A stretch of DNA of 64,000 nt, taken from Hybos culiciformis. Taxonomy: Eukaryota; Arthropoda; Insecta; Diptera; Hybotidae. Positions 12,673 through 25,600 of the stretch are shown here, in pieces. Position 1 is the first letter of the stretch. Every line of letters starts with the position of its first letter. The notes under the pieces are model-generated. The model was not told the DNA's origin, did no database searches, and was given only the letters and a program-made list of their open reading frames with translations. The translations under genes were made by a program, and so were the position numbers. The stretch is taken from the NCBI GenBank assembly GCA_964007475.1, contig OZ023273.1, positions 47,617,525-47,681,524 on the forward strand, read 5' to 3'.

Positions 12673-15600
12673 CCAGGGTTCATCCGATCGTCCAAAAGTA
12701 TGCTTGTTTTACATTCAAATTTTTTATCTATAAAATGAATGAATTTAAAAATTGATGTTTCATTGAATCAACCTAGTTTGTGTCTTTATCTATTTCTACT
12801 TTAAAATTTTCAAAAAATAAATACAAAATATGTACATTATATATGTATATATGTAGAGCACAAAAAACCAAAATTGTTCTGAAAAACTAATTAATTGAAG
12901 TGGTAGATTTTTAATTTTTATTTTCATTTTTTTTTTATTTTCAATTTTCGAATTTAACAATGTACTTATGTACAATGTTATTATATATCATGTGCTATAT
13001 TACTTTTTAATATTATGTTAGCGTTGCTTTTAAACATTATAAAAAAAAAAACAAATTAATTAAAATTGTTTTTATTTTTGTTTTTCATTTATATGGCTTA
13101 AATAAGAGTTTTATTAAATTAGGATACTGATAAGTTTTTCAATATTAAATTAATGATATTAATATAGCTCCACTTTAATTAAAACAACATTTCAATAAGT
13201 TTTAAGTTTTTTTTAAGATACATTTATTGCGGTCTATTTTGACTGCTGTATTTTACTATAATTTTCATATATGCACATTATAAAGATTGCACTAGTATCT
13301 TTTATCTGCATTCTGATCAATTTCTCAAATTTTAAAAACTATTTTTTAAAAAAGCTCAACATTAAATATGTAATCGTATTGCAAAAATCACATAAACCAT
13401 TAAATCATGTTTTATTTTTTTAGATTTTTAGCACGTAGTATTCTAGTGAGTTTCCAACATTTTTTCTGATGTCCACAATAACTTTGTCAAATAAAATTAA
13501 ATAAATACTTAGTTGTGTAGATACTACACCTATACTATTTTTTTAATTCGAAGCTCAATAATTAAAATAAACATTTAAGTTTGCACTGTGATTGAAGAAT
13601 TATTCTTACTTGATGATACAGTTATGTATTTATGTATGTATAATTCTATTTCTATCCCTCAAAGTTAGAATTATCATAAATAAAACAAAATTATAAACTT
13701 ATAAACAATATAATTTGGAAAACTCATTTAATTTTGAGAATTGATCAATGCCAAAAACTAAAAAAAAAAAAAAATAATATTGTACCATTATAATAATATC
13801 TAGGTATACTTCTATACCTATCAACTAAAACAGTATACAATATATATGCACACATGGTAAAAGCAATTTAAATTTAATACACCAACCAGGCACACACAGT
13901 TTCCAGACACACACTTAGTTATATTAAAGTTTTTGAAATAATTATATACAATGTTCAATAAATTCAACTACATCCTTTGTGAAATAAATTCATTAACCTG
14001 AATAGTATAGAATGGACACAAAAGAATGATTTTAAATATTTTGGTCATCTGAATAAATTAAAATTTATTTTTGCCTTGCCAACAAATATAGTTAGAGTAA
14101 ACAAATATATACAATATTATAACGAACATTCCATTTATTCGATAGCAACCCAAAATTACATTATTTTTAATTAAAACTGTTTTATCATGTCATAATGATT
14201 TACTTGACCATATGAAATAAAAAAAAGGAAAAAAATTAATGATTTCATATTCATATTAACATAACTTTTTTTTTTTATTTTTTAAATGAAGAGAAACAGT
14301 GTTTAAGTGTTTAAATAAATCAAAATTTTATCTTAAGCATTAAATGAGCTTAATAACATTGGAAATTGGTAGTTGTGAAAGTGCTCGAATTATTTTCAAA
14401 TCGAGGTCACTAAAAGAAATTTGGTTAATTTAGAGCCAAAATACAAAAAAAAAAAAACAAAATTTAACTTAACTATGCATATAATTAGTTAAGTATACTT
14501 ATACTCACTTTTCTTTTATTTTCTTTACTATAAGTAGAACGTACTTTGGGGAAATTGCTAACATGATTTATTGCTAACATGATTGATTATACCTGTTGAG
14601 AATTCACTTGTATCTTATACATAAAATAAAGATAGGATCAATTTGTTTTTACATAAGAGTATAGATTTTATTCTGAGCCGGAACATTATAATAACTCATT
14701 AATTTTTTTTTTGGTGTAAATAAATCCTTTATCCTAAACCATTATTATTATTCCTTACCTGTCACATCAATTATTACAATTTGCTTATTTTCCAAAATTT
14801 TTGCGATCTTTGTAAATATGTATTAACTAATATTACTTCTTTTAAAATCTTCAAATTAAGACAAGACGAATTAATGGTATAAGTTTCCTAAATTAAATTC
14901 AATGTTTATGGAAACAAATAAAAAAAAAAAATTGTTTTTTAGAATATTCTTTGTATTTTTTTAAACTGTATTTTTATTTTTAATTATACAACTTATAAAA
15001 ATGTAAAATTTAATATATTTATTTTTGTACATTAAATTAATATATGTATAATGTATATACGGCAAAATATATTTAAAAAAAAAATCTATTAATAAATCAA
15101 CTACGTATGTATCGTATTAAAAAAAAGTATGTAATTGAAAAAGAAATGCAACTTTAAACAAAAAAAAAATTAACTTTCAGGTAAGCTGATTTATGAAAAT
15201 AAATAATAAAAATATATTTTGTTTATACCTATTTTTTAATATATATAATGGAAATGTAACCAAAATGTTGAAGAAAATTTTTCTAACAAATAACGTTTTT
15301 ATTGTCATGAGAACTAGAAAAATAAAAGGAGCTTATGTAGAAATTTTATTTATAAGCAATTTTATATATAAAAGCTTAAGTTTCTTTGTTGATATTTTGA
15401 GATTGTACTGAAAATAATGTAATTTAAAAGTTTCTTCAGACATGGATAATAAGTTACTTATAAATTTTTTACCCTCTGAAATATTAAAATATAATATTTA
15501 AATTTAGAGGTATATATGTTTAATAAATAATTATAACATCTTATTAACCAAAATTCAAATGTTTGGCAAAATTTTCGAAATGCAATTGTTATGTCATTGA

Positions 15601-18600
15601 CATACATGTGAAGTGTTTTTCTTAATTAAGAAACAACTTTGCGGACACTATGCAATATATATGGGTATAGTTCCACTGAAACTGGCGGAAAACTAAATAA
15701 AAATTGTAAATTAAAAAAACTTATGTTTGAGACTTAAATCAGTATTTCTTAAATGCTTCAGATAATTTTTAAAGGAATGACACAAAAACAGTAATGAAAA
15801 AAAAAACAGTTTTTACGTAATTTATTGGAAAAAATTTTAAATAATTAAAATTTTTAATCAATTAAATTAAAAGAAAGAAACAGTTAAATCTAAATCAAAT
15901 TGATTAAAACACTTTTTTTTATTATTTCAATTAAAAAAAAACAAAATAGGTGTGACTTACAGAAAATTTTCAAATAACTGTTCACAACCCGTTTATTTTA
16001 CTCGATTTAAATATCACAACTAACTATATCAAGAAAAAATATATTAACTTATCCAACTGAAATCGCGATTTTAAATTAAATTAATTGTATTTTTTTTTCA
16101 CGTAATTCGCAAAAGGTTTTAAATTCTTACTGACACGGTAACAATCATAAAATAATAGAAGAAACCAATTAGAACTGTATTTTCTCAACTTTTTTTTAAA
16201 TTTTAAAGAGTCTTTTACATATTTTTTTTTACTAATAAAATTTGCTAAGTATTTATTAAACATTAAAATAACGAATTTTAGTTTTGAATACGAACCCATT
16301 ACTTTGTAACAGCCACAAAATCAGTCTTTATGCTGAAACTTTTTCTAATGACAGTAAATATTTACATATGATTTTTATTTGCCCTAAATGGTAATAATTA
16401 ATATAATTTATTTTCAAGATTAAAATTATTAATATTTATACTGTTTGCCCAAAAAAGTGTAGTAACATCTAATCGGCCAGTTTCCGTGGTACTACCCACA
16501 TGCAAATGTTTAATAAGATGTATAGTCTCTGATCAAGACTTATTTTAGTATTTCAAAAGTAGTTTTTTTTTTTTAAATATTGTTCTGTAAACATAAAATA
16601 GAAAAATGAGAATTTGTTTTAAAAAAATGGTTATTTTAAAATAATTCTTGTAAATATAATATTACTGAATTGATATTTCATAAATATATAAAATATTTGG
16701 CAACAATAAATTAATTTATCACAAATTCAAAATGTTATGTTTTTCTTTTTATTTAAATATTTTTATATATACAAGGGAAAATAATTTTAAATTATACAAT
16801 CCATTTTATGAACAAGTTTATAATATAATTTTTTTTTTAAACTTAATTTATTATAAAAAGTTAAATAAAATTTTATTTTATATTCACTCATTTATTTACA
16901 ATTTAATCTGAAAATTGTTATTACGAAACCTATAAAATTATTCTAAATATTTAACGAATATAAAAACATTAGGTTTACAACATCATTCTAATAAACATTC
17001 TATTATGGTAAATTTGAGACTTTTTTTTTGTATTAATATTATTATAACCTAAGGAGAATTTTATAACTTTTGTTGGAAAATTATTTTTTGTTTAATAATT
17101 TCAAAGTTATGAAAATTTACAAAATAACTAATTAATTTTAATGAAACTGATTAGAAAAATCTTATATGTTAGTAATAACTGTACTATAAACATATTATAC
17201 TTATGAATCATAACTAAAACATGATTTTTGACAGGTAAAATTGAATTGAAAAACGGAACCATGATAGTTTACAGTTTTTCTACGTTCATAATCCATCTGA
17301 CCTTATTAAATAGTTATGTTAAAATGTTACTTGCGGCAGAAAACTTAGGCGGAGTCTACTTCTCTAAGATTAAATGTTTATTTTTACATTTTTAAGTTTT
17401 TTTTATAAACTGAAAAATATCTTTAACAACTATTACAAGATAAATGGAAAAAATGACAGTGAATTTCTAGTATATTTAGAAACTGGGTATGTTTACAAAT
17501 ATTTTATAAAATTCTATTTATTTGTACGATACTGAAAGAGGCTTAATATATTTAATGTCAAAAATGTTCCTTATTGAACACATTAAAATTCTTTATATGA
17601 CATGATGTTTAACTTGAATGAAATGGGAATTAACATATAGAATAACAATTAAAAATTGAAGCAAAGAATTGCTTTATGGTCAATCATTTATAAATGAAAG
17701 AAATTTTATGAGCCTATTATCAGTCTACTAGTATTTATCAGACCGGTTTTTTTATACAGATAATTTATAAAAGTATTACAAAAATGAAATATTAACTATA
17801 ATTATATTTATTTAGCTACATTTTATTTCGATTTGATTAGTTGAACGCATTGTATTATTAATTTATTATTTTTTAGTTTATTTAGTTTTCTTTATTTTTT
17901 TAAACCATGTCTATTCTAAGTTTTTCTTATATTCGAAGACATATAAAATTATGATTTTTGTTGATAAAATTGTAAATTTTAAACATGTATTGTATATTCT
18001 TGCCGTTCTTGCTCTTTCTTTTCGTGATATCTGAAAACAGATAAGAGAATTTATTAAAATATCTTTAATTTTACAAATAATTTATTTGAAAAATAAACAT
18101 TTTTAAGTGTTTTTTTTATAATTTGATAATGATGATCAAGATTCGAAAAGTAATATATGCCTGAATTATTTTATAAAGATAACCCAAAAAGTAGATGATA
18201 ATAAACCAAATTAAACCTAATAGAAAGGTAAAAGTTGAAATTCAACAACAGAAATTTATAGATGTGGAGCTTAATGCAATCAAATTTTAGTATGAAGTCA
18301 ACATTGCATACTGTTTGTTCGTAGGATTTCGTAACCATTTTCGATTAATACACAGAATGAATGAAATTAGGAAGGATACTGAGGACACATGAATCAAAAT
18401 ACTTTTTCCATTAATATTTATTTGTCGTAAAAAAAGATAAGTAAAAATCACATATTATCACTTTATCAAGAAGAAAGATTAATTCAGAGATTTTGTTATC
18501 AGAACTATGTAATCATCTTCATAATAATATTTACTAGTGAAAAAAAATTTCAATACCTATACACTTATTTTATTATAGCTTTAAATTTTCATAAATAACT

Positions 18601-20400
18601 ACTTAGTTATTTTGTGATGATAAAAAAAATATTACATAATATTAAAGATTTATATTTTAGCATTTACTTATATGTGTATGTTTATATTGTGACACATAAT
18701 TGGCAATCTTTAGTTTATTTCCGTTACTCTAAATCTAAATGGAAAATAAAATATTATTATTATTATTATTATTCTATTTGAAAAGACTATATATTTATAT
18801 AGAGAAGAACCTAAAAATTCAAACGATTTTCATTTGTACACGTTAATAAAAATATTTATTTTTCCAGAAATAATGCAGCATTTGCTTTATTCTGATATTT
18901 TCTTCTTTTTTTTATTTAATTTTTTTTTTCTCTTTAGATATATACATAAATTTAAAATTTTATCTTGTATGATATGTATGCACATGCACAAAGCATATAA
19001 AAGGAAATAACTTGAGGTTTTTTATAAGCTTCATAAGTTTGTTATTTAGGGATTCCCTGTGGAGAGAAAATGCATCAAATGTGGTTGCGGTATATTAAGA
19101 CCACACTAAGGGTCGGAAATTAATGATTTCTTTTTTTTTTTTATTATTATTTTTTAGAAAACATAAATTCATTTTAAAATCATTCAAATAAAAAATAGTA
19201 AAATGTATATGTGTATAAAAAGAAATGTGATGATGATGATGTTGCAAATTTTATGATTTTATTTGAAACCAAATTTTATATCTATATATTTAAAATTTAT
19301 TAAGAAAAATTTTGCAATTTCTTGATGATTCCGTGCGCAAATTGAAAAAGTATATAAAAAAAAAACTAAATTTTAGATTCATTGCAAGCAATTTTGAAAT
19401 TTTATTTACCCCAAAGTGGTAAATTGTGAAATTTATAGAAAATTTTAATAAAACATAATAGTTAAATATTTTTGTATTGATACAGTAGTTAATTAAAGTA
19501 TATTGATTTTTAATTCAAATTGTTATAAAATTAAAGTGCTGACATAACGTTACAAAAATTTCATTTATTCGTAAATAACATTTGTTCAATAGTTTGATTG
19601 TGAAAAGTCTTCCTTGTTAGAATTTAGCCAAATAATAATAGATACTTCGATGACAGAGTTGATACAGTTGATATCATACCTAAATATTCATGTTTTTTTA
19701 TTTATTTACCTTTACTTATATTAGATCAAGATTTTTATATATTTTCTAAATTATGTTCGTTACTTATAATTGGGTTTCAAACTGTTAGTAAACACAGTAA
19801 GTAATTAAATATAAATAAATAATTAATTCGATATCCTTTCGATTACATGATATTGTGTCGTTAAATTTCAATATTAAATGTGAAAATTTATCTCATAAGA
19901 ATTTATGCATATTTGAAGTTTTGTGAGCTGAATTATATAATAATCAAAGGACAAAATTGTTTTTTGGTAATTCTTATTTGCTTGTGTTTAGTGTTTGGGG
20001 TGTAATTTCATTTATTTATTTATATAACGTAATTATTGAGTAGGGTACAAGTATTTATATGTCAAGATCAAGAACAGCATGTTACACGAGATCATCACAA
20101 ATAGATTTTTAAAAAAATAAATAACGATATATTAATTTCCAGATACAGATATGGTCTTGTAATCACTGGTAAGAATTTTTTGAAGTTTATACTTCTTCAG
20201 GCGCGTTGTATGATATAATTGAGTTATTCTGTAGAGGGTAAAAATTTATTTTCGGAGACTCATTCGAGTTCGAAACGACATGGTTTTTTGACGTTTCAAT
20301 ACTCAAAAAAAAAGTCCACTCAATAATCATTTATAAAAACAAAATAATGTGGCGCGAAAAATTTAAATTCAAATTATTTTTTAAAAATCTTTCAAATTTT
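12673..20400. other. Non-coding AT-rich flank
   Basis: Nothing coding recognised over 7.7 kb. It contains an (ATT)n microsatellite at about 18749-18775 and a short GATGAT run at 19231. The open frames at 15193-15411 and 16081-16299 are low-complexity Lys/Asn/Phe/Ile and have no homology I know. Confidence 0.6.
18749..18775. repeat. (TTA)n microsatellite
   Basis: About eight consecutive ATT triplets between AAAAT and CTATTTG. Confidence 0.85.
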
Positions 20401-20601
20401 TTTTCAAAATAGGTAGTTTCGGTGAAATAAAGATTATCTGACCAAAAATTTTGGGTAAGAAGCTACGGTTAGGGTCGTCCTGGCTCAAAATTTACAAACA
20501 AAATGTTTTTCAAAATAGGTAGTTTCGGTGAAATAAATAATACCTAACCAAAAATTTTGGGTAGAGAGCAGCGGTTAGGATCTTCCCGGCTCAAAATATG
20601 C
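20401..20601. repeat. Two-copy direct tandem repeat, period 106 bp
   Basis: The unit begins CAAAATAGGTAGTTTCGGTG at 20405 and again at 20511. Both copies continue through CCAAAAATTTTGGGTA, a CGGTTAGG block and GGCTCAAAAT, with scattered differences. The second copy runs straight into the foldback at 20602. Confidence 0.85.
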
Positions 20602-20891
20602 AAAAAAAAAACACACGAAGCAGTCATAGAACTGCCGACAGAAGTGAATACTTAAAAGATTTAAATTATGAAATAACAGTGGCTAAAAATGATGGGCTGC
20701 TCAGTACAAAATGTAAATTAAATCAAAAATCAATTTTATTGAAGGCAAGATTTTCTATTGTTACTTTTTATTTTAATTTACATTTTGTACTGAGTAGCCC
20801 ATCATTTGTAGCCACTGTTATTTCATAGTTATCTTTTAAATATTAACTTCTGTCGGCAGTTCTATGACTGCTTCGTGTGTTTTTTTTTTTT
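20602..20891. mobile_element. Foldback element: long near-perfect inverted repeat
   Basis: The left arm 20611-20722 (from ACACACGAAGCAGTCATAGA to TACAAAATGTAAATTAAA) pairs with the right arm 20772-20880. The arms are about 110 bases and over 90 percent identical, with a 3-base indel and a few substitutions. A loop of about 49 bases separates them. Both outer ends are A/T homopolymers. No coding capacity: the 76-codon frame at 20598-20828 just reads through the hairpin. Confidence 0.9.
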
Positions 20892-22615
20892 GGGAATTAA
20901 CATAATTAATATAATTGCATTATTTTCAAGGCACTACAACATTCTGTAATTTCTTTATTTGTTTTCACGGCATTGAATATCTTATTATTATTATTGTTAT
21001 ATATTTTTTTAAATTTTCAAAATGCTTGGACAAGCTTGTTCTGCCTTTTCTTTAGTTTTTTTCTAAATACGTACCTACATGTAAAAATAATCAATTTAAA
21101 GTTAACCAAAGAAAAATAAAAAGAATAAAAATTAATTGAAATAAACATGTCTTTTGAAATTTTCTAATTTAGTCCAGTGACATTTGAAAATTTAGTTTTT
21201 GTCTTTTTAATGTAAATTACAAATCAAGAACTATTTTGTTTTGGTAGAAAAATAAAAAACCTGTATTTTTTGCAAAATAATTTCAGAAATTATAACGTTG
21301 AGTTCCAAAGTAAAAGCAAAAGGCCAAGTCTTAACAAATTTAGAACTTAAAGTGTTGCCTCATAGTGGTAGCCAAATAGTACGGAAATTAACTTTTTCGG
21401 TTTAAGCTTCGTTGTGTTGTTATAATATATACTTTCATTATTAAATTCCAAAATAGAAGAATCAAAATAAGAATTGAAGCTTAACTATTCTTTAGAGGAA
21501 AGAAGAAAATTTAAAAAAAATAATAAAATAAAATATAGTTATCAAACTTTCTTCAATTTCGTAATATACATCTTTAAATTCTTATAACAATAAGTAATAT
21601 CCTAATAAGTGAACAATCTAACACTTTTATTGGTAAAAGCAAACTATAAAGTAAACATATGAAATTAATGTGTTTTCTAAAACAAGAATGAAAACAACCA
21701 TAGTCTGTAACATATTCTTATCCCAAAACCTTTATTAGAATTTTATCTTACATTATATATTATGTATAGGTATATGCAATATATACATTTCGTATAGAAA
21801 AAAAGGAAAAAATTGCGATTCTATTGTAAAATAATAGGATTTTGTCACACAATTATTTTAAATTATCTTTTGTAGAATGGTCATATTGTGGATAGAAAGT
21901 AAAGAAGTAATTTTATTTTTGCTTGTTAGGAAAAATATTCTTTATATACAGATAGATTACTAAAAAAAATTTGTTGAAAATCTTTTTTTTACAAGTATTA
22001 GATGTCACTCAATTTCCTTTGGTTTAGAAGTGATACTCGTAGAAAATTAATAGATTTATAGATAAATAATTTATTTGTGTACCAATACAAATGTTAGCAA
22101 TTTTGATTGAAGCCAACTTTGAACCTCTTAAAAAAATATTAATAAAAAAATATTAATTCCTGAAATTGTTTAAATATTATTTAAACAAAATAGAAAGAAA
22201 AAGCCTTTCTTGAAAGTCATAGGCAAATAACATTTCTAAAAGTATCTACGGCTTTCAAGATACTTGTATAATCCTGAAATTGCTATACCAAGCAGACTCG
22301 GGCTGCCAAAAGTCATAGAAAAAAAAACTCACAATTTCAATTTCTTTATCATAACAATATATTAAAACGAAAATGATTTGAAAATTTTTTTGAGTGTTCA
22401 GTAGGAATGAGAATAGAAGAAGTGTATTAAAAATATGAACATACATAATACAGTAATACTAATATATATAGATATCTTTATTTTTTTATTTAATTTGTAT
22501 ACACAAGCAAGGAATAAAAAGATCATAAACTCTAATATAAAAATATCATTAAAGAGAAAATTGTATAGGTAGGTACACCTAATATTAAAAAGAAAATTAT
22601 TACATTTAAATCCTC
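20892..22615. other. Region just downstream of the last recognised Dscam exon
   Basis: On the minus strand this is either the last intron, the 3' UTR or both. No exon with a convincing Dscam C-terminus was found. AATAAA-like sequences are present (for example around 22475-22495) but are uninformative at this base composition. Confidence 0.5.
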
Positions 22616-25600
22616 CTACCTTGCTAGCAGTGAGGTTAATTCCTCTCTGTCTGATTTTTGTCCGTGATTATCATTATTTTCCATTACTCTTTGAACTTCC
22701 AAATCCAATGCATGGTCTCTATCGCATTCAGCTTCACTAAATTCTCTTGAGTCTGTAAAACCAGTTGGTGGACGAAAACCTAAACTTCCTCCTCCACCTC
22801 CAGCATTATCAAAATTAACCTCACTGTTTAAGCTAATAGAAAAATATAAAAAAAGGAAAAATAATAGATGTATAACGAAATGAAATTTCAGAAAAAAAAA
22901 AAAAAAGTGAGGAAACATTTTTTATGTGCAAGGATTGAATTTCACGATGCCAAGAAAATTGAAATAAAAACTATGTAAATAAAAGGATTCTTTTCATAAC
23001 ATTTTTCCTTTCATAAAATTATTAGATTATCATTCGTATAATAAGATAAAAATATACGTATATAGGCTAAACGACGAAAAACTAATTTCAACATTGTGTG
23101 CAATTGGAGTTTTTGATTAAGAAAAAGGGAAAACTATGACAATGTTACAAAAGAATTGAATAATATGCTATCATCGGATAGGAATTATACTTTATTTGAT
23201 GGACTTATACAATTCTAATCCAACAATATGGTATTGAAAATGTGTAATACGAGATCAAACGATAAAGTTTCATATCTGCGAAACATAAGAGTTTAAATAT
23301 TTCGTTGATTAACAGAATTCTTATATATATTGTTATTTGTAGGCTTAGTGATTACATTGCAAAGACTTTTAAATGCCTAAGCGGTTGAGTTGATATTTTT
23401 GGAATTAAAACCTCATTCTTTAGCTACGAAATTGGGAAACGAATTTATTAAGCTTCGATCAGGCTTGGTCGAATTCCATAATTTTTGCAAGTAGTACAAC
23501 TATCTTCAGTTTGCAACATTTTTGTTGCCTCTATGGTCAAGTTGAAAACCATCTTTATTAATAAATATGTACAAACTTGTCTTAATTGCCTGAAACAGAA
23601 AAGTTTTTTTCTTGTACAACTTAACTTACCCATTAAACTATATAGATTTCTTTCAAAAGATTAAATGGTCGAAACCAATATATCTTTTTTATTATATATT
23701 GTCTTTATTAAAAAAAAAAATGGATTTCAATAACAAAAACTTGATTTCATAAAATTTTAGAGCTGAAACACATTCTAAAGTAATTATTTAGAGCTTAAAC
23801 TTAGATTTCAAGATATTCTTTAAAAATGTATGGTACAGTGAAGTTAAGGATATTTGATTTTGAAACTACAAGAATAACAACAAAATATAGTTAAATGACT
23901 TAATAATGGTCACTATGACTGAATTTAATAGTAATCTTGGTTTTCAGGCCAATGTGTTTGTTGCCCTGTACATATAATGAACATATGTTGAAAAGTGTCA
24001 GAAAAATAAACATCGATTCTAGAAATTATTGGAAAATTGTTCCAAAAAAAACAAAATTTGTGAAAATGTTTCAAAAAAATTCAAATAAAAAATTATTGCT
24101 AATTTATTTTATCTAAAAATAAAACTTTACAGCTTACAAAATTCCAAAAATAAGAAAAATGAACATAATATAACATAATTCAATTTTTTTTTTTTTTTCA
24201 CTGAAGAATTTTGATTCATGATAGGGCTAAATATTTAAAAAATTTCTTTATACAATTCACGTACAATGGAATAATATATAATGAAAATTAAGGTTTATTA
24301 AACTATTTGAAGAAAATTAAATATTAGGTATATACTTATGTATACAAAATAATTTAAATTAAGTTTGGTATTTTATTAAGAATTTGAAAAATTCAGGTAT
24401 TTATTATTGTATACCTACGAAAGAATTTTGTTTTGATAAAACCAAATAAGCGTTACATAAATATAGTATGTATATGTTATGCAAATGTATATGTAAAAAA
24501 TTGTATTTAATAGTAATTGAAAATTTTAAGAATAAATTAATTATTTTAATTACACGATTTTATATTTACATAATAATTATCGTATAAAATTTAAATGAAT
24601 TTGTTTGTGGAAAATAAACTGAACAAAAAAACGATTCTTATAACTAAATTTATGTGGTTCAGGAGAACAGAAAGATTAAGGGAGGAATTAATAAAATTCG
24701 GTAATTGTCTCGGTAATTATATCAAAATATTGCCGTATAGATTGTATAATTTATATATTTAAAAAATAGAACAATATTTTATAATGGTTATTTGAATTTA
24801 AATAGTTTCACGAATGAAAAAGGTTTGTATTATAATAGATATCAAGAAATATTTAATAAATCAACTTCAATTTAAAAACTGCTTCTTGAAATCAGGAAAG
24901 TTGACATACTAGTTGAGATAAATTGTAAATTCTAATCTATTAATGTGTTTTATAATTTGAAATTATTTGTGTGTTGTTTTGTGAACTAGAAAATAAAAAA
25001 AAAAATCCAAAGAAAGTAAAATTTTTAAACGTTATCTCTTTTAAAATGTTCAGCTCAGGGATAACACCTCGTTCCAAAACATTATTAATAATTTTTGCAT
25101 AATTCTAGTTTGTAGTTTCATTAAATTTATTTTGTAGTTATAAGATTAAAAAATTGTTAACGTTTATCAGATGTAGGTTGTTTTAATTGAAAATTACGAT
25201 CCATAAGTTTCATTTATATAGTTTTAAATATTTTTAGATAAATAGTTTTATATATATACATTCATATTTGAAAAATAAAAATTTCAAATGTGTAAAATAA
25301 ATTTACATAAATTAATATAGATATACATCAAACCACATTTACTAAGGTAATTTTGGTTTAGGGGTTTAGGTACCTGAACTACCTGTTGTTACTTTCTGGA
25401 TGAATTAAATCCATCGATTGACCTTCTTTATTAGAATGTAAAACTTGTTGATGATTTCTATTTGCTCTATTTGCTCGCATTTCTGAAGTGATATGTCTTG
25501 GTGTATTTCCTCGACGATCTATTGGCGAAGACTGATCATTATTTGATTCAGTACTAGAATCGGGTCGAAACATATCTGCATTATAAAAATAATATTTACG

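Noticed and set aside
20598..20828. 76-codon plus-strand frame
   Set aside because: It simply reads through the foldback hairpin; reading the opposite arm gives a mirror sequence, not a protein.
22242..22307. Candidate C-terminal Dscam exon after an acceptor at TTTTGGCAG|C (SPSLLGIAISG...)
   Set aside because: Frame and acceptor would fit, but the peptide does not resemble a Dscam C-terminus and the region looks like a small repeat; not enough support.
23448..23633. 61-codon minus-strand frame between the last two recognised exons
   Set aside because: No homology, and the two flanking exons already join in frame without it.
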